Positions 1 through 9,619 of a DNA stretch of 64,000 nucleotides are shown here, piece by piece. Source of the stretch: Isoetes taiwanensis. Taxonomy: Eukaryota > Streptophyta > Lycopodiopsida > Isoetales > Isoetaceae. Position numbers and translations under genes: made by a program. Position 1 is the stretch's first letter; each line of letters opens with the position of its first letter. Where the stretch lies: the NCBI GenBank assembly GCA_021234155.1, contig JAJEKV010000500.1, forward strand, positions 104,179 through 168,178. The letters are read 5' to 3'. The notes beneath the pieces are model-generated. The model was given only the letters and a program-made list of their open reading frames with translations, was not told where the DNA came from and did not search any database.

Positions 1-1196
1 TTTGCAGATCAACTTGAGGCTGAAAGAGAGGCCGCTTCTGCAGCAAGAGTAGCAGCAAATGCATCTGAGGCTGCTACAACAAACGAAGCACCTAATATTG
101 ATATTGATGCACAAGAAAATGCAAGTGATGCAAACATAGTTGCAGGTATTGTAATGCATTCTTATGATTCAAATTTATTATGTATAATTATTATGTATAA
201 TTTGAATTTTGATTGATCCACTTGTTCTAGGTGTTGATGCTGCTGCAGACGAGGCAACTTTGATTGCACATCCTGTGGATACAAATATGAACTTGCCAAC
301 AAGTAAGCATGTTTATGATTTGATTGCCAAGAATTTGATGTTTGCATTTTATTTATGTTCATAATACTAACTTATTGTAATTCTAACATGCATCAGACAA
401 CAACTCTTCTAAATCTAAACCTAGGAGACTAAAGTTACCGGAAAGCTTGAAGGGTAAATTACTTGTCACATGTGATGAGATGGTGCATGCTAGAATAGAG
501 TATCAACGCCAATGTGAGGAGGCTGGCAGAATAAGGCAAGAACAAATTGAGGAAAAAAAGAGAAAACAAGCTCAGAGAAAAGAGGTGAGGGAGCAGGAAA
601 AGAAGAGAAGAGAGGAGAATAAGAGATTGAAAGAAGAGAAGAGGGCAGCACTAGCATTGGAGAAGGAAGCATTATTGCAGACGGAGGCTGGATTGGACAG
701 AGCAACCTCTAGTAGGCCTAAAAGAATCAGGAAGAAGACGATTAAGATGTTAGAATCAGAGATGCAGGTGGATGAGGAGAGTCCAATCATCATCATGGGA
801 GCTCACAATTGTATGCAGGTTCAAAATGAAGGTTCAGATCATGTTCAGCTTGATCAGGAAGTAGTGCAGGCTGATAATGAAGTCCAAGAGGTGGAACCAT
901 GTGTAAATGCTGATGTAGAATGCAACCAGGGTTTAAACTTAGTGGTTAATTTACCTGTACATGCCAATCACCAGGATAGTCAGAGTGATGATGAATATTT
1001 GGATGCTGATGCGCTGCCTTGCAGTCTGGAGGACACCCATGAATGTTCATGGGATGAACATTGCCGAAAGAGGAGGAGGCTGCAGGGCAATGAAGATTCT
1101 AGTGATGAATCCGAGACACCTGAAGGAAGACTTAAAGCTTTGGATGAGCTGTACAAAGTGGAAGCAGATATGCATCTTAAAAGCTTAGGTTTATGA
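1..1196 (+). CDS. Charged coiled-coil protein, 3' part, three exons visible (partial)
   Basis: The gene enters from the left edge. I join three exons by GT/AG borders that keep one frame: 1-145, 231-302 and 397-1196, giving 338 residues and a TGA stop. The introns (146-230 and 303-396) are short and AT-rich and end in TTCTAG and CATCAG. The first exon is Ala/Glu-rich (QLEAEREAASAARVA). The last exon starts near VTCDEMVHARIEYQRQ, continues as a strongly charged E/K/R coiled coil of about 50 residues, then a basic stretch (SRPKRIRKKT, a likely nuclear localisation signal), then a long acidic tail ending LKSLGL. I do not recognise the family. A nuclear or chromatin role is a guess from composition only. 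A poly(A) signal AATAAA follows at 1256-1261. The gene converges on its neighbour, with 526 bases between the stops. Confidence 0.6.
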
Positions 1197-1722
1197 GGTT
1201 TTCTTAATGCTATAACCAAATGATTTTTGTAACCACTGCATTTCAAAGTGTATTAAATAAAGGTTATGCTGTTTACATTCAGTGGATAATCCATCATTGT
1301 TGCTGGTAATGTCTATCACCATTTGTGTGCAAACTATCACAAACCAAGGTTATGTTCTTCGCCATTCAGCAGATGATCTATCACTGTTGTTGATAATGTG
1401 CATCACCATGTGATGAAAACTTGGACACCATCCTTTGATTACAGCATCACCATTAAGGCACCTATCAGCACACTAAACGAGTGCACCATTTCTGCTGTAT
1501 CATCACCATCAGGGTGTCATGACCCTTGTTTTTTGATGGATAATTATGAACTGCAGAGTTAATTTTTACCAGAATTTCAAGCGATTCTTTATAGAGCATA
1601 GCTTAGAGCACATCCAGGTATGTTTTTTTTGTGCAGTAGCATTAGGATCATGAAATTAGAGTAGTTTTTTCCTTAAGTTCACCATTGGTGGAGCCTCCAC
1701 CTTACATACATATGCTTATTCT
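1197..1722. other. 3' flank of convergent genes
   Basis: Non-coding. It holds AATAAA at 1256-1261 for the upstream gene, then low-complexity sequence with repeated ATCACCAT-like words (about 1290-1510) that look like a decayed short tandem repeat. No other gene is seen. Confidence 0.5.
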
Positions 1723-3126
1723 CTAACTATCTCTAGGTTCGTCGGAAGGGTCAAGTGATGCTTGCAAGGTGTTGACAAGACTTGCAATAGCTTCATGGAA
1801 TTCAGGAGCTAAGTCTTGTGTCTGTTGGATTGACGTAAACGTATCAATGCAGTTTGTTAAAAGGGGGGGAACTGGGCTGATGCTCTTGGCAGTCTGTGCA
1901 AGCAATGTGGTCGCCAGAATCCGGTTAATGGTGCTCGACCTTAGACACGTAGCTTGCGTTACCAAAAGGTTAAGGAAATCGTCGTCTCGAAGCGAAACGA
2001 TTGCCTCATTCGGGCAAGTTAAGGAAATGTTCAACAGAGCTCCGAGGATCTCTTCTTTTGGCTGGTTATGCAAAATGTGCTTCAGATGCGGAAGCGCGCG
2101 TTGAAAACCCACACCTTGTGTTCTTCCCTCGACCGCCAAAATACCAATACAAGCTGCAGCGACATTGACGCATTCCTGGTTTTCTAGTTGCAGCGCGCGC
2201 AACAGCAACCCAAAAAGGCGATCGTTATCATCGACATCACTGTTATGCTGAGTCGTACAGTAGCTTAGCAAGCCTTTGAGCGTACCAATTTGCTTGCGCA
2301 GTAGAATCTCAGGCGGTGCCAAAACACGATTGAACGACTGATCAAGTATTTCAATTAGCTCTTGTCTGGTGCTGAACCAGTGCCCAGCAAGACCGCAGGT
2401 GGCCGGTTGGAAGATTGCAGCACTGATTGGCAATGTCCCATGGCGATACAGATGCACTGTCCAAGTTAGAAACTCCACCTTCTGTTCCAAAAAATACAAA
2501 CCATGGAAGACGAAGAACACAGATCCTACCGAAAGGATCAGCTGGAATCCTGCGAACCCGCAGGCTACCCATAGCACATTCTGCAGTCTTGTAGAAGCAA
2601 TGTTCTTTATATCTCGGATAACGAAGAGATTGAAGATGGCATAGAGCAAGAATTCGAGAATATAAGCAAGCAATTGAATGATTGTGCTGACCACAAAGAA
2701 AGGGTAAAGCTTGTGAACCTCCCAAAGGGGAACAGACTTCCTGGTTCGAAGCAATAAAAGATTAGAACAGGGGTTGTCTTTGAAGAACTTGTGGATCCAG
2801 GTTCTGTTAAGTTTCAGGAAAGTTTGCAGCATTACCATGACCAAACAAAACCACCAGATTAGTTGGGGTATGCTGGAGGCAGAGGAACTTACCAGAATCC
2901 CAAAGTAAGTTAGCAGAAGCCATCCCCAAATTTGTTGTGCCCTTATTGCGGTCAGCAAAATGAAAGCTTCTCGTTTAGCAGTACGATCTGGCACCTTATC
3001 TACTTCCGGATCCCAGAACTTCAAGTTTTTTGCCCCTGGATTTGAGTGGAAAGATATGCCATCACCATTCCGGCTATCGTCCATGTGTTGTTGATGATAT
3101 CCATGGTATGCGCAGTCTTCTCTCAT
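1723..3126 (-). CDS. Multi-spanning membrane protein with helical-repeat C-terminal half
   Basis: A single open frame of 467 codons from a good ATG. The N-terminal 60 residues are hydrophilic. Hydrophobic segments lie at about residues 67-82, 86-104, 141-170 (long enough for a re-entrant or double span) and 183-213, suggesting about four membrane passes. From about residue 250 the chain is soluble and built of Leu/Ala-rich helices (for example LFGLLLRALQLENQECVNVAAACIGILAVEG and EEILGALLNISLTCPNEAIVSL) with the look of armadillo/HEAT repeats. I do not recognise a named family. Absence of introns in a 1.4-kb plant gene is slightly unusual and could mean a retrocopy, but there is no poly(A) tail or target duplication that I can see, and the frame is undamaged, so it is probably functional. 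The C-terminal repeats may bind a partner at a membrane; that is inference. Confidence 0.75.
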   Translation of the reverse strand: MREDCAYHGYHQQHMDDSRNGDGISFHSNPGAKNLKFWDPEVDKVPDRTAKREAFILLTAIRAQQIWGWLLLTYFGILVSSSASSIPQLIWWFCLVMVMLQTFLKLNRTWIHKFFKDNPCSNLLLLRTRKSVPLWEVHKLYPFFVVSTIIQLLAYILEFLLYAIFNLFVIRDIKNIASTRLQNVLWVACGFAGFQLILSVGSVFFVFHGLYFLEQKVEFLTWTVHLYRHGTLPISAAIFQPATCGLAGHWFSTRQELIEILDQSFNRVLAPPEILLRKQIGTLKGLLSYCTTQHNSDVDDNDRLFGLLLRALQLENQECVNVAAACIGILAVEGRTQGVGFQRALPHLKHILHNQPKEEILGALLNISLTCPNEAIVSLRDDDFLNLLVTQATCLRSSTINRILATTLLAQTAKSISPVPPLLTNCIDTFTSIQQTQDLAPEFHEAIASLVNTLQASLDPSDEPRDS

Positions 3127-4086
3127 ATGTAGTCACTCTTTAGTAGTTGACTGACTTATACAAAGTTCCATAATTTTCCCACAGGTATTAAAAAACATTC
3201 ACAGAGCATTATGATAGCACCTGCTCATTGTAAGTGAAGGCAATTCTCTTTGTACTCTGTTCAATCAATTCTTGCCCTCGTCCGTCAACTATAGAAATCC
3301 AATTCGATTCCTAATCCAAAATGTGATTGCTTTATTTACCCCTAGCCAAATGGGCAATTTGACATTCATTGACCCCCCAAAAAGCATCAAGATGTAGTTC
3401 CCTTATTGGAGCATATGTACAAGAATGCCCCACATGCAGATTGCTAGCATCTCAACTAGAACCCGGTCTAACCAACGACAACTCCTTCATGGTGGTATCC
3501 TTACAATATCACATGGCTACAAGAATTCCTCACATCCACATCTACCTACCCTATATTAGCTCGGTCTAAACAAATTAACAACTAAAAACGTGTGCCCCAC
3601 GATGCCGGGCATTAGTCATAAACGTGTGAAATGCATTTATGGGCATTAGTCGTGGCCGTGATAAATGGGTGAATGCGACAAACTAAATGTACATAGAATG
3701 TGTCTATGTATAGACTGGAATTCTAATGCATGAATGCGATGCAAGGTCTCGCAATTATTAATAGCATACATAGTTAGGAAACATATGCACATGTTATGTT
3801 AATTATCAATTCACTTCGATGCTACTCTACCACAACCAAATATAGTCTTTAATCGAATATTTCCATTAGTTGATGCAAATGAAATTAACAAAAGACTAAA
3901 TAAGAATGGTCATTTCTAAGGAGTTTTGAGAGACAAAGGTCGTCCCTAATATGTAGATGATGGAAATGTCAAATAAATAATGACATAGATATGTGGCCAC
4001 ATTTAGATGGTACATACACCATTGGTTCTAGTTGAACACAAGATAGAGCCAATGGGTTTAGGGAGGAAGGGGGCTTACACAACACA
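3127..4086. other. Intergenic, 5' flank of the membrane-protein gene
   Basis: AT-rich non-coding sequence. Around 3605-3665 there is a short direct repeat (GGGCATTAGTC twice, about 40 bases apart). No gene or RNA is supported. Confidence 0.4.
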
Positions 4087-4250
4087 TAAAGGAACCGATG
4101 GCGATATTTCTTATGATTATGGCCCATTTTATACCCAGCAATAGTCCTCTTGATAGTCACCTGATTTCTAATTAGGGCCAAGGAATTTCTTGTATGTTTC
4201 AACTTCAACAATCAAGGAGGAGCGCCGAAATATCGTCATCTGTTCCTTTA
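4087..4250. mobile_element. Small TIR element (MITE), copy 1
   Basis: Inverted ends TAAAGGAACCGATGGCGATA at the left and the complementary form ending TTCCTTTA at the right, about 24 bases each with a few mismatches. It is 164 bases long with no coding capacity. A second copy with the same ends lies at 56783-57107, and the internal words around CACCTGATTTCTAA are shared in opposite orientation, which makes this a family rather than chance. On the right side both copies are followed by the word GGCCAAGAGCAGGCCA. No clear target duplication is seen. Confidence 0.6.
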
Positions 4251-4259
4251 TATAAGGTA

Positions 4260-6021
4260 AAGGCCAAGAGCAGGCCATTTCATACATTCTTGTCGTCAAT
4301 GCTGGTTTCCAAGGAAAAGGAACTTTTGGAGGCGACAACAGCATACAAAAGTATGGAGAAAATTCACAAAGGGGTAATTGCTAATGACCTTTGCAATTAC
4401 ATAGTGCTCAATACTTTTTCTTTACGCTTCATCATTCTTTTTATTTTTAAAGCAGAAGGCGAAGAACATAGACTCAAACCAAGGTTGGAGAAGTTGAAAG
4501 AAATAGCTTCATCTCTAAATAAGATGTCCGGATTTGCAACTCAACCTTCCATTTCCGGAACATCAAAATGCTCTGGTAGCATTTGCAAGTTTACAAAGTT
4601 GTTCTTTTACGTACATATGCCTATGACCCACTTTGTGTCTCGACCATTGTTGCACATTGCATGCACAGTTTTCATCAATTTGTGCTTACACATATGTTTC
4701 TCAAAGAGATCAACTTGTCCCTCTTGTGAGAGCCAGATGCCTCATAATTGGTTCAGGTCCATTGGACTTCCATGTAGATCTGCAATGGAATTTGCTCCCA
4801 ATTATAGTGCAGTGCAGTCTATTGAAAAGAGTCAAGATCCATCATTAAGCATACCTGCTGACTTGGAGGAGCCTGATATAATTATGCAATCCACTGAAGA
4901 TTGCACTTTATTATCTGCCACCCAAACTTGAAGAGAGACAATGCTGAACAAAGTAATAGTTGTAAAAGACTGAAAAGTAAGTTATTCTTGTGAAGTATAA
5001 CTACTTTGGATTTTTCTTCTATAAGTACTTATTTAATTTGATAATTTGAATGATGCAGGCTCAAGTTTGGATATTTCAAACTCTATAGTTGACATTTCTA
5101 ACAGAATTGACGACAATGATGTGCAAGTAATAGATGAAGAATGTGAAGCAGTGTTGAAGAATATAGATGATTATGTTTCCAATTTGGACAAACGAGCTGA
5201 TATTGTGGAGAAGACAATCACAGAGGAAAAAACTAATTTGGCATCGGTTGGAGAATCTCCTTCTAAGAATAATTCCAAAGGGTTTCCTCCGACCAAAGCG
5301 AGCTCCATCCAAATCAATAATTAAAAACTAAAGGTGATTCTAGTGTGTTTCTTTTCGCCTATTATCTTCGATATAATTTCTCTAATAGTTGTCATTGCAT
5401 GGTGCTAGTGTTGTTGGCAAGAAGCTTTTGGTTATTGAGCGGGAGGATTTCTGTACAAGGTTTTCAAAAAGGCTAAAGTAATACGATGTGGTGGAAGGTG
5501 TCAACTTCTTCCATCAAGAAAAGAGGTTCTTCTTTGTCGGGCCGAGGCGGTGCAGTTCATGTATTTAGATCCTTAGAACATTTTCTTTGTTGGTATATGG
5601 TCTTCCAATCACTCGGTGATTAGCGACGAGGAGGTCTTTCATTCCTCGGTCCTTAGTGGATAAGTTTCTTTTCAAATGGATGGTGCATCTTTAAAAATGA
5701 AAGGAAGAACTTCTTGCTACATCAAAAACTCACAAAAGTTTATGAGAAATGTCGAGAATTTAGCATAAGGACAACTTTCTTTGATTGATCCTTACAGTGC
5801 ATTGAATTTTTAAGAAAATGCGATTCTTGCATCAAACCAAGGTCCTTCATGCGACATAAATGGCGGTGATTACATTTGAAGACTATGGTACCTTACTTGG
5901 AGAAGCTAATAACGAAGTGAGCGTAATTGCTTATGTACAGAGGGCATGCATTATCGAAATCGATATGATGAGAAAAGCACAAAAAGTGTTGGAGGTACTA
6001 AAGACCATGGACTTGTCCTAA
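4260..6021 (+). pseudogene. Remains of an unidentified multi-exon gene
   Basis: Several exon-like stretches lie in the same direction. About 4300-4375 reads as a Glu/Lys-rich helix ending before GTAATT. 4456-4590 reads EGEEHRLKPRLEKLKEIASS. 4690-4931 contains CPSCESQMPHNW and ends in a stop. 5059-5324 follows a TGATGCAG acceptor and encodes an acidic segment (DVQVIDEECEAVLKNIDDYV). 5860-6021 is a 53-codon frame starting MAVITFEDYGTLLGEANNEV. The pieces are separated by stops and AT-rich intron-like sequence. I do not recognise the protein, and the exons may not belong together; it could be one decayed gene or two. Confidence 0.3.
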
Positions 6022-7764
6022 AGCTGTTGTATGTTTTTTTAATATTAGATCCCTTTTTATTGTAATTTAGTGTTTATCAACACCACAAATGTTTAAAGAA
6101 CTTTATAATTCTACGGTATCAGGTTCGATTATAATGGGCTCAAATATCCCCATGCTTTGGCCACAAAATATCCCCAAAGCAAAGCGACCCCAAAATTAGC
6201 ACAAACCTAACACAAAGTTAGCAATATCCCACATGCACGTATCACAAAATTCGTGCGCATATATAAATAGTTTTTTGCTGCTTCATTGAAGAGTGTGGAT
6301 AGAGATTAGATGATGAAAAGTTACGGCTCTCTGGCTTGTAATCTTCAGTTACAGGCCAGAGTGTCATGACCTTTCAAAATGTAATCCTCGTCCACCCTTT
6401 TTTTTTAGTAGTGGGCTCAAATATCCCACATGCATTCAATGTTCCACATGTTACCAAATCAACATTCTTCCGAGGAACAGTGTGATTCAGAAGATGAGGT
6501 CCGGAGTGAACATGAGACGACCAGCGAAGAAGAAGACCCGGACGAAGAAGAAGAAGAATTTTTTTTGGAATTTCAAAATTGGCTGGAGAGTAAGTCGCAT
6601 GCAATTTCAATTTTTGCATTCTTTCCCATGAGCTTTCCCATGAGCTTTCCCATGTTGCTGTGCCGACCCTACTGTAACACAGGCCTTAAACAAGGTTTAA
6701 AATGAAACGCACTTATTTAAGAAGTGCGTTTGAAAGATTCCTTTGAAAATTTTTGAAAGTTCAAAAAAGAGACAAAAAAGGGCGCATGAAAGATTGTTGA
6801 ACAGTTGGCGGTCAATAAATCCCATAAAAAGTAGCACTTTTATAGAAATGTGTTGAGGGAAAAAAAAAAAATCAAAAGAGACTGTTTTGAGGAGGCTAAC
6901 GCAAATATTAAAGAACAAACAAATTAATTGTTGTTAAAAATGAAGCATATGCAGTGTGTCCTTTTGTACAAAAAAACTGCAAATGCCTTTAAAGTGCAAT
7001 TTACAAAAAGTAAAAAATAAAGTTTGTGGAAAAGAAGTGGTAGGTTCCTCCCAGTCTACAGGGCTCCCATCTCCATTTGGCTCGGTTTCTTGTGATGCCA
7101 CGAAGCCTGAGACACCTGCTTCTGATTCTAATGGTACTGGAACTGGCTCCTTGGGGGGCTCTACCTCCTTGGTTGAGGTCTACAAACTCCACCTCCCTCG
7201 TCTTTTCTTCCTCGTGATAGAATTTTGGATTTCAGTGTAGATGCCTTTGACATCCCCAGCACCATTTTTTGCTCCTAACTCCTCATTTTCATCTGGAAAT
7301 GACTCATCTGGAAATGACTCATAGGAGTTTATTCGAGTCCTGATAAAGCTGATTTTGTGCAGGTCAATATCAAGCCCGACACCACGTTATTTGCTTAGAA
7401 GCGATATAGGCGTGGTACGGTTCACGAAAAAGCATCAAAACCTAGTCCCCGGTGAAAACCATTGTATCAGTTGTTAATTAGCCTTTGGGTTTACGGTAGT
7501 GAGACACCACGGCGCCTTGCCGCGTGGGTCTCTCGGCTTTGTGTAGATGGATGGGGAATTGGAATGCATTGCGCGGTGGGGTCTTAAGCACCTTAAGTGT
7601 TAAAGTGCACCATGGTCTTCTTGGTGTCTTGTAGTGTAGTAGCCTATGTGAAAATGTTGAAAGCGGTGACTACTAGGTGGACCACCACCATGACCTTTAA
7701 CGTTTGTCTTCACCTCAAGCGAGAAAGAAATGGTAAGTCAAAAGTACACGGCCAAGGGGCTGCT
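6022..7764. other. Non-coding stretch with short repeats
   Basis: Holds a direct repeat beginning GGGCTCAAATATCCC (6135 and 6413), a small hairpin near 6326-6362 (arms around CTCTGG and CCAGAG), a Glu/Asp-codon-rich run at 6460-6570 of doubtful coding status, a tandem CCCATGAGCTTT repeat at 6627-6655 and a 16-base tandem at 7285-7320. From 7390 to 7763 composition rises in GC; I could not assign it. Confidence 0.35.
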
Positions 7765-7863
7765 GTATAAATTTATACCGCAGGTCTGCTGCTGTATAAA
7801 TTTATACCGCGGGGTTCCTGCTGTATAAATTTATACAACAAGGACTGCAGTATAAATTTGTGC
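7765..7863. repeat. Left cluster of GTATAAATTTATAC palindromes
   Basis: Perfect 14-base palindromes at 7765, 7794 and 7823, and a degenerate fourth at 7850, set in tandem units of about 29 bases with GC-rich spacers containing CTGC. A second cluster of the same palindrome lies 1.65 kb away at 9506-9613. Such paired clusters resemble the subterminal repeats that transposases of DNA elements bind, but no transposase is visible. Confidence 0.7.
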
Positions 7864-7875
7864 AGAAAAATCTTT

Positions 7876-8259
7876 TTAAAATACAAAAAGCAAGCGACTT
7901 CGAGGCTTACTAGATGCAATTTTCAAAGCACGCCATTTGCCGGACCATTGAAAGCAGGTTTTAAACGGACATCGTTTGAAGGTCGAGTGAAAGATTATGA
8001 CTCTCCAATTTGCCGACAACGTGATTTCCTTTAGACCATCCAAAAATGCTTTTACTTGCACATGAGTAAAGGCTTCATCATCAAAGACACTGTCCTTGAT
8101 CTTAAAACCATAGGGAATGTCTACTATGCACAATGTAAAGTTCTGCTTATCCAACAGTGTCCCTAGTTTGGTCAGATCCGGGGATAGGTTAAATGCGTAT
8201 GAAATTATTTTTCGGGCAGGTATAAAAAAATATAAATATGTATTTTTGGGAAAAATCAT
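7876..8259 (-). pseudogene. DNA adenine/cytosine-N4 methyltransferase-like fragment
   Basis: An open segment of 127 codons reads LCIVDIPYGFKIKDSVFDDE followed by VKAFLDGLKEITLSANWRVIIFHS. The DIPYG motif corresponds to motif IV (D/N-P-P-Y/F) of amino-methylating SAM-dependent DNA methyltransferases, followed by the expected strand (RVIIFHS). The second Pro position is kept and the first is Ile. SAM-binding motif I (FxGxG) is not visible, and the frame breaks after the VIIFHS strand. Upstream exon-like pieces at 8930-9440 on the same strand may be its 5' part. It is probably a decayed gene carried by a mobile element. Identification rests on one motif and general layout, so it is tentative. 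Confidence 0.4.
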
Positions 8260-8284
8260 TATTTTTAAGTATTTAATACCGCCG

Positions 8285-8690
8285 TGGGAAAAAAATTCAC
8301 GGCGTAAGCGGAAACCTTGATCTTCTTTGCGAAACTTTTTTCGGCGTAAAGCGAAAAAACTAGTTTAAACTACAGCGAAAAAAAAATATTCCAGCGTAAA
8401 AGCGAAAACAGGTTCAGCAAAAAAATTTGAACTTTTCGGCGTAAAGCGAAAGCTGAAGGTTTAAACTTCCAGCGTTCAGCGAAAAAGCGGAAGAGTTCAC
8501 TGCCAGCGAAAAAAAAAAATTATTATTATTATTATTATTCGCGTGTAACTGAAGGTTTAAACTTCTGAAATTCAGCGTGAAAGCGAGGAAAGTTCCTTTC
8601 TGTAATTTTAGTTCAGTCTTAGCTGAAGGTTCGCTTTCTGTGAAAAAAGTTCAGCGTATCTTGGAGAAGGTTAAGCTCTGTGAAATTTTT
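8285..8690. repeat. Region dense in AGCGAAA/GGCGTAAA words and GTTTAAAC palindromes
   Basis: Short words recur irregularly: GGCGTAAAGCGAAA at 8342 and 8440, many AGCGAAAA, and GAAGGTTTAAACTTC-type palindromes near 8358, 8457 and 8552. An (ATT)n run lies at 8519-8539. This is neither coding nor a clean tandem array. It looks like subterminal or control sequence of the surrounding element. Confidence 0.5.
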
Positions 8691-8916
8691 TTTCGACAGC
8701 CAGGAAATTTTTTGGCCATTATTTTTTTATTAAGCGTCAAATTTGTGCGTATCAAGCGAAAATCATTATTACATTATAAAAGCGTTATCTGATATTGAAC
8801 CTATCACAGGCGGTCACCATGTACAACTTTGGCCTGGCGATCCTGGCCATATGTTGTAAATCTTTCGTAGCCACCCCGAGCGCTTTCGGCTACTTGCTTG
8901 CCCGTTCGATGGCTTT

Positions 8917-9440
8917 TAATCTTTGCCTTTCTTCTTTTGCCCTTGAACCAGATTCAAGAAGCCTGCTGGCAGACCTTTCTTCTTGTTCTGTAAGAAAGGA
9001 ATATAAATTTTTACAAACATCACAAAAGCACAAAACCACAAAGCAGTTCTTCTTACAAACTCACCTTGACCACTAAAGTTGGCAAACATGTTCTCATTAT
9101 TATCATGTCGTTGTACATGTCGGGTAAAAAGCTTGCACTCCTCCAGTTTTCTAAATTTAGTTGCTTCATTAACCCCGGCATGTGACAATGTCCTTCCATT
9201 TTGCAACCAAGAAGAGAGTTAGAGATGGATTGAGTACAGTGCATAGTAAAGTCTCCTTACGTCTTAGCCTCCTTAGCCATTTCGTCGAAAGTAAATTCTT
9301 TGGCAACAACCTTTTCAAGAAGCCGGACAAATATTTCTTTGCTCTTCAGACCCTGTAATTGTGTCCATGGCACTATGCTCATGTTTCTTGAACATGCAGA
9401 AGATTCTTTCTTGCGGATCCCACTGTTAAAAATGAGGACC
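8917..9440 (-). pseudogene. Three exon-like pieces of an unidentified gene, same strand as the methyltransferase fragment
   Basis: Reading leftward, 9440-9261 encodes VPWTQLQGLKSKEIFVRLLE and then KVVAKEFTFDEMAKEAKT, and ends at a GTAAGGAG donor. A second piece (about 9198-9065) reads LSHAGVNEATKFRKLEECKL and ends GQ before GTGAGT. An acceptor TTCTTACAG then leads into EQEERSASRLLESGSRAKEE and a stop at about 8902. Phase is kept across the last intron. The Glu/Arg-rich end is helical. I do not recognise the protein; position suggests it is the upstream part of the methyltransferase-like gene, but stops and AT-rich sequence separate them. Confidence 0.4.
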
Positions 9441-9505
9441 GTTAAGGACTTAATGGCTAAGTCCGGTTATTGAAACAACTAAAAGCTAAGCGGCGGGGGC
9501 CCGCG

Positions 9506-9613
9506 GTATAAATTTATCCCGTTCATGCCAGCGGTATAAATTTATACCGTAGTGGGCGAGGGTTCTAAGTCGCCCGTTTTAGAATGGTGACTCCGGTCGG
9601 TATAAATTTATCA
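9506..9613. repeat. Right cluster of GTATAAATTTATAC palindromes
   Basis: Three copies at 9506, 9534 (perfect) and 9600, each preceded by CGG, in GC-rich surroundings. It mirrors the cluster at 7765-7863. Immediately beyond it the antisense LINE coding sequence begins, so 9613 is close to an element boundary. Confidence 0.65.
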
Positions 9614-9619
9614 CGGTGG

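Noticed and set aside
6430-6705. Acidic protein gene (Glu/Asp run)
   Set aside because: GAAGAAGAC-type low-complexity DNA gives this translation; the frame then enters a tandem repeat. No splice or family support.
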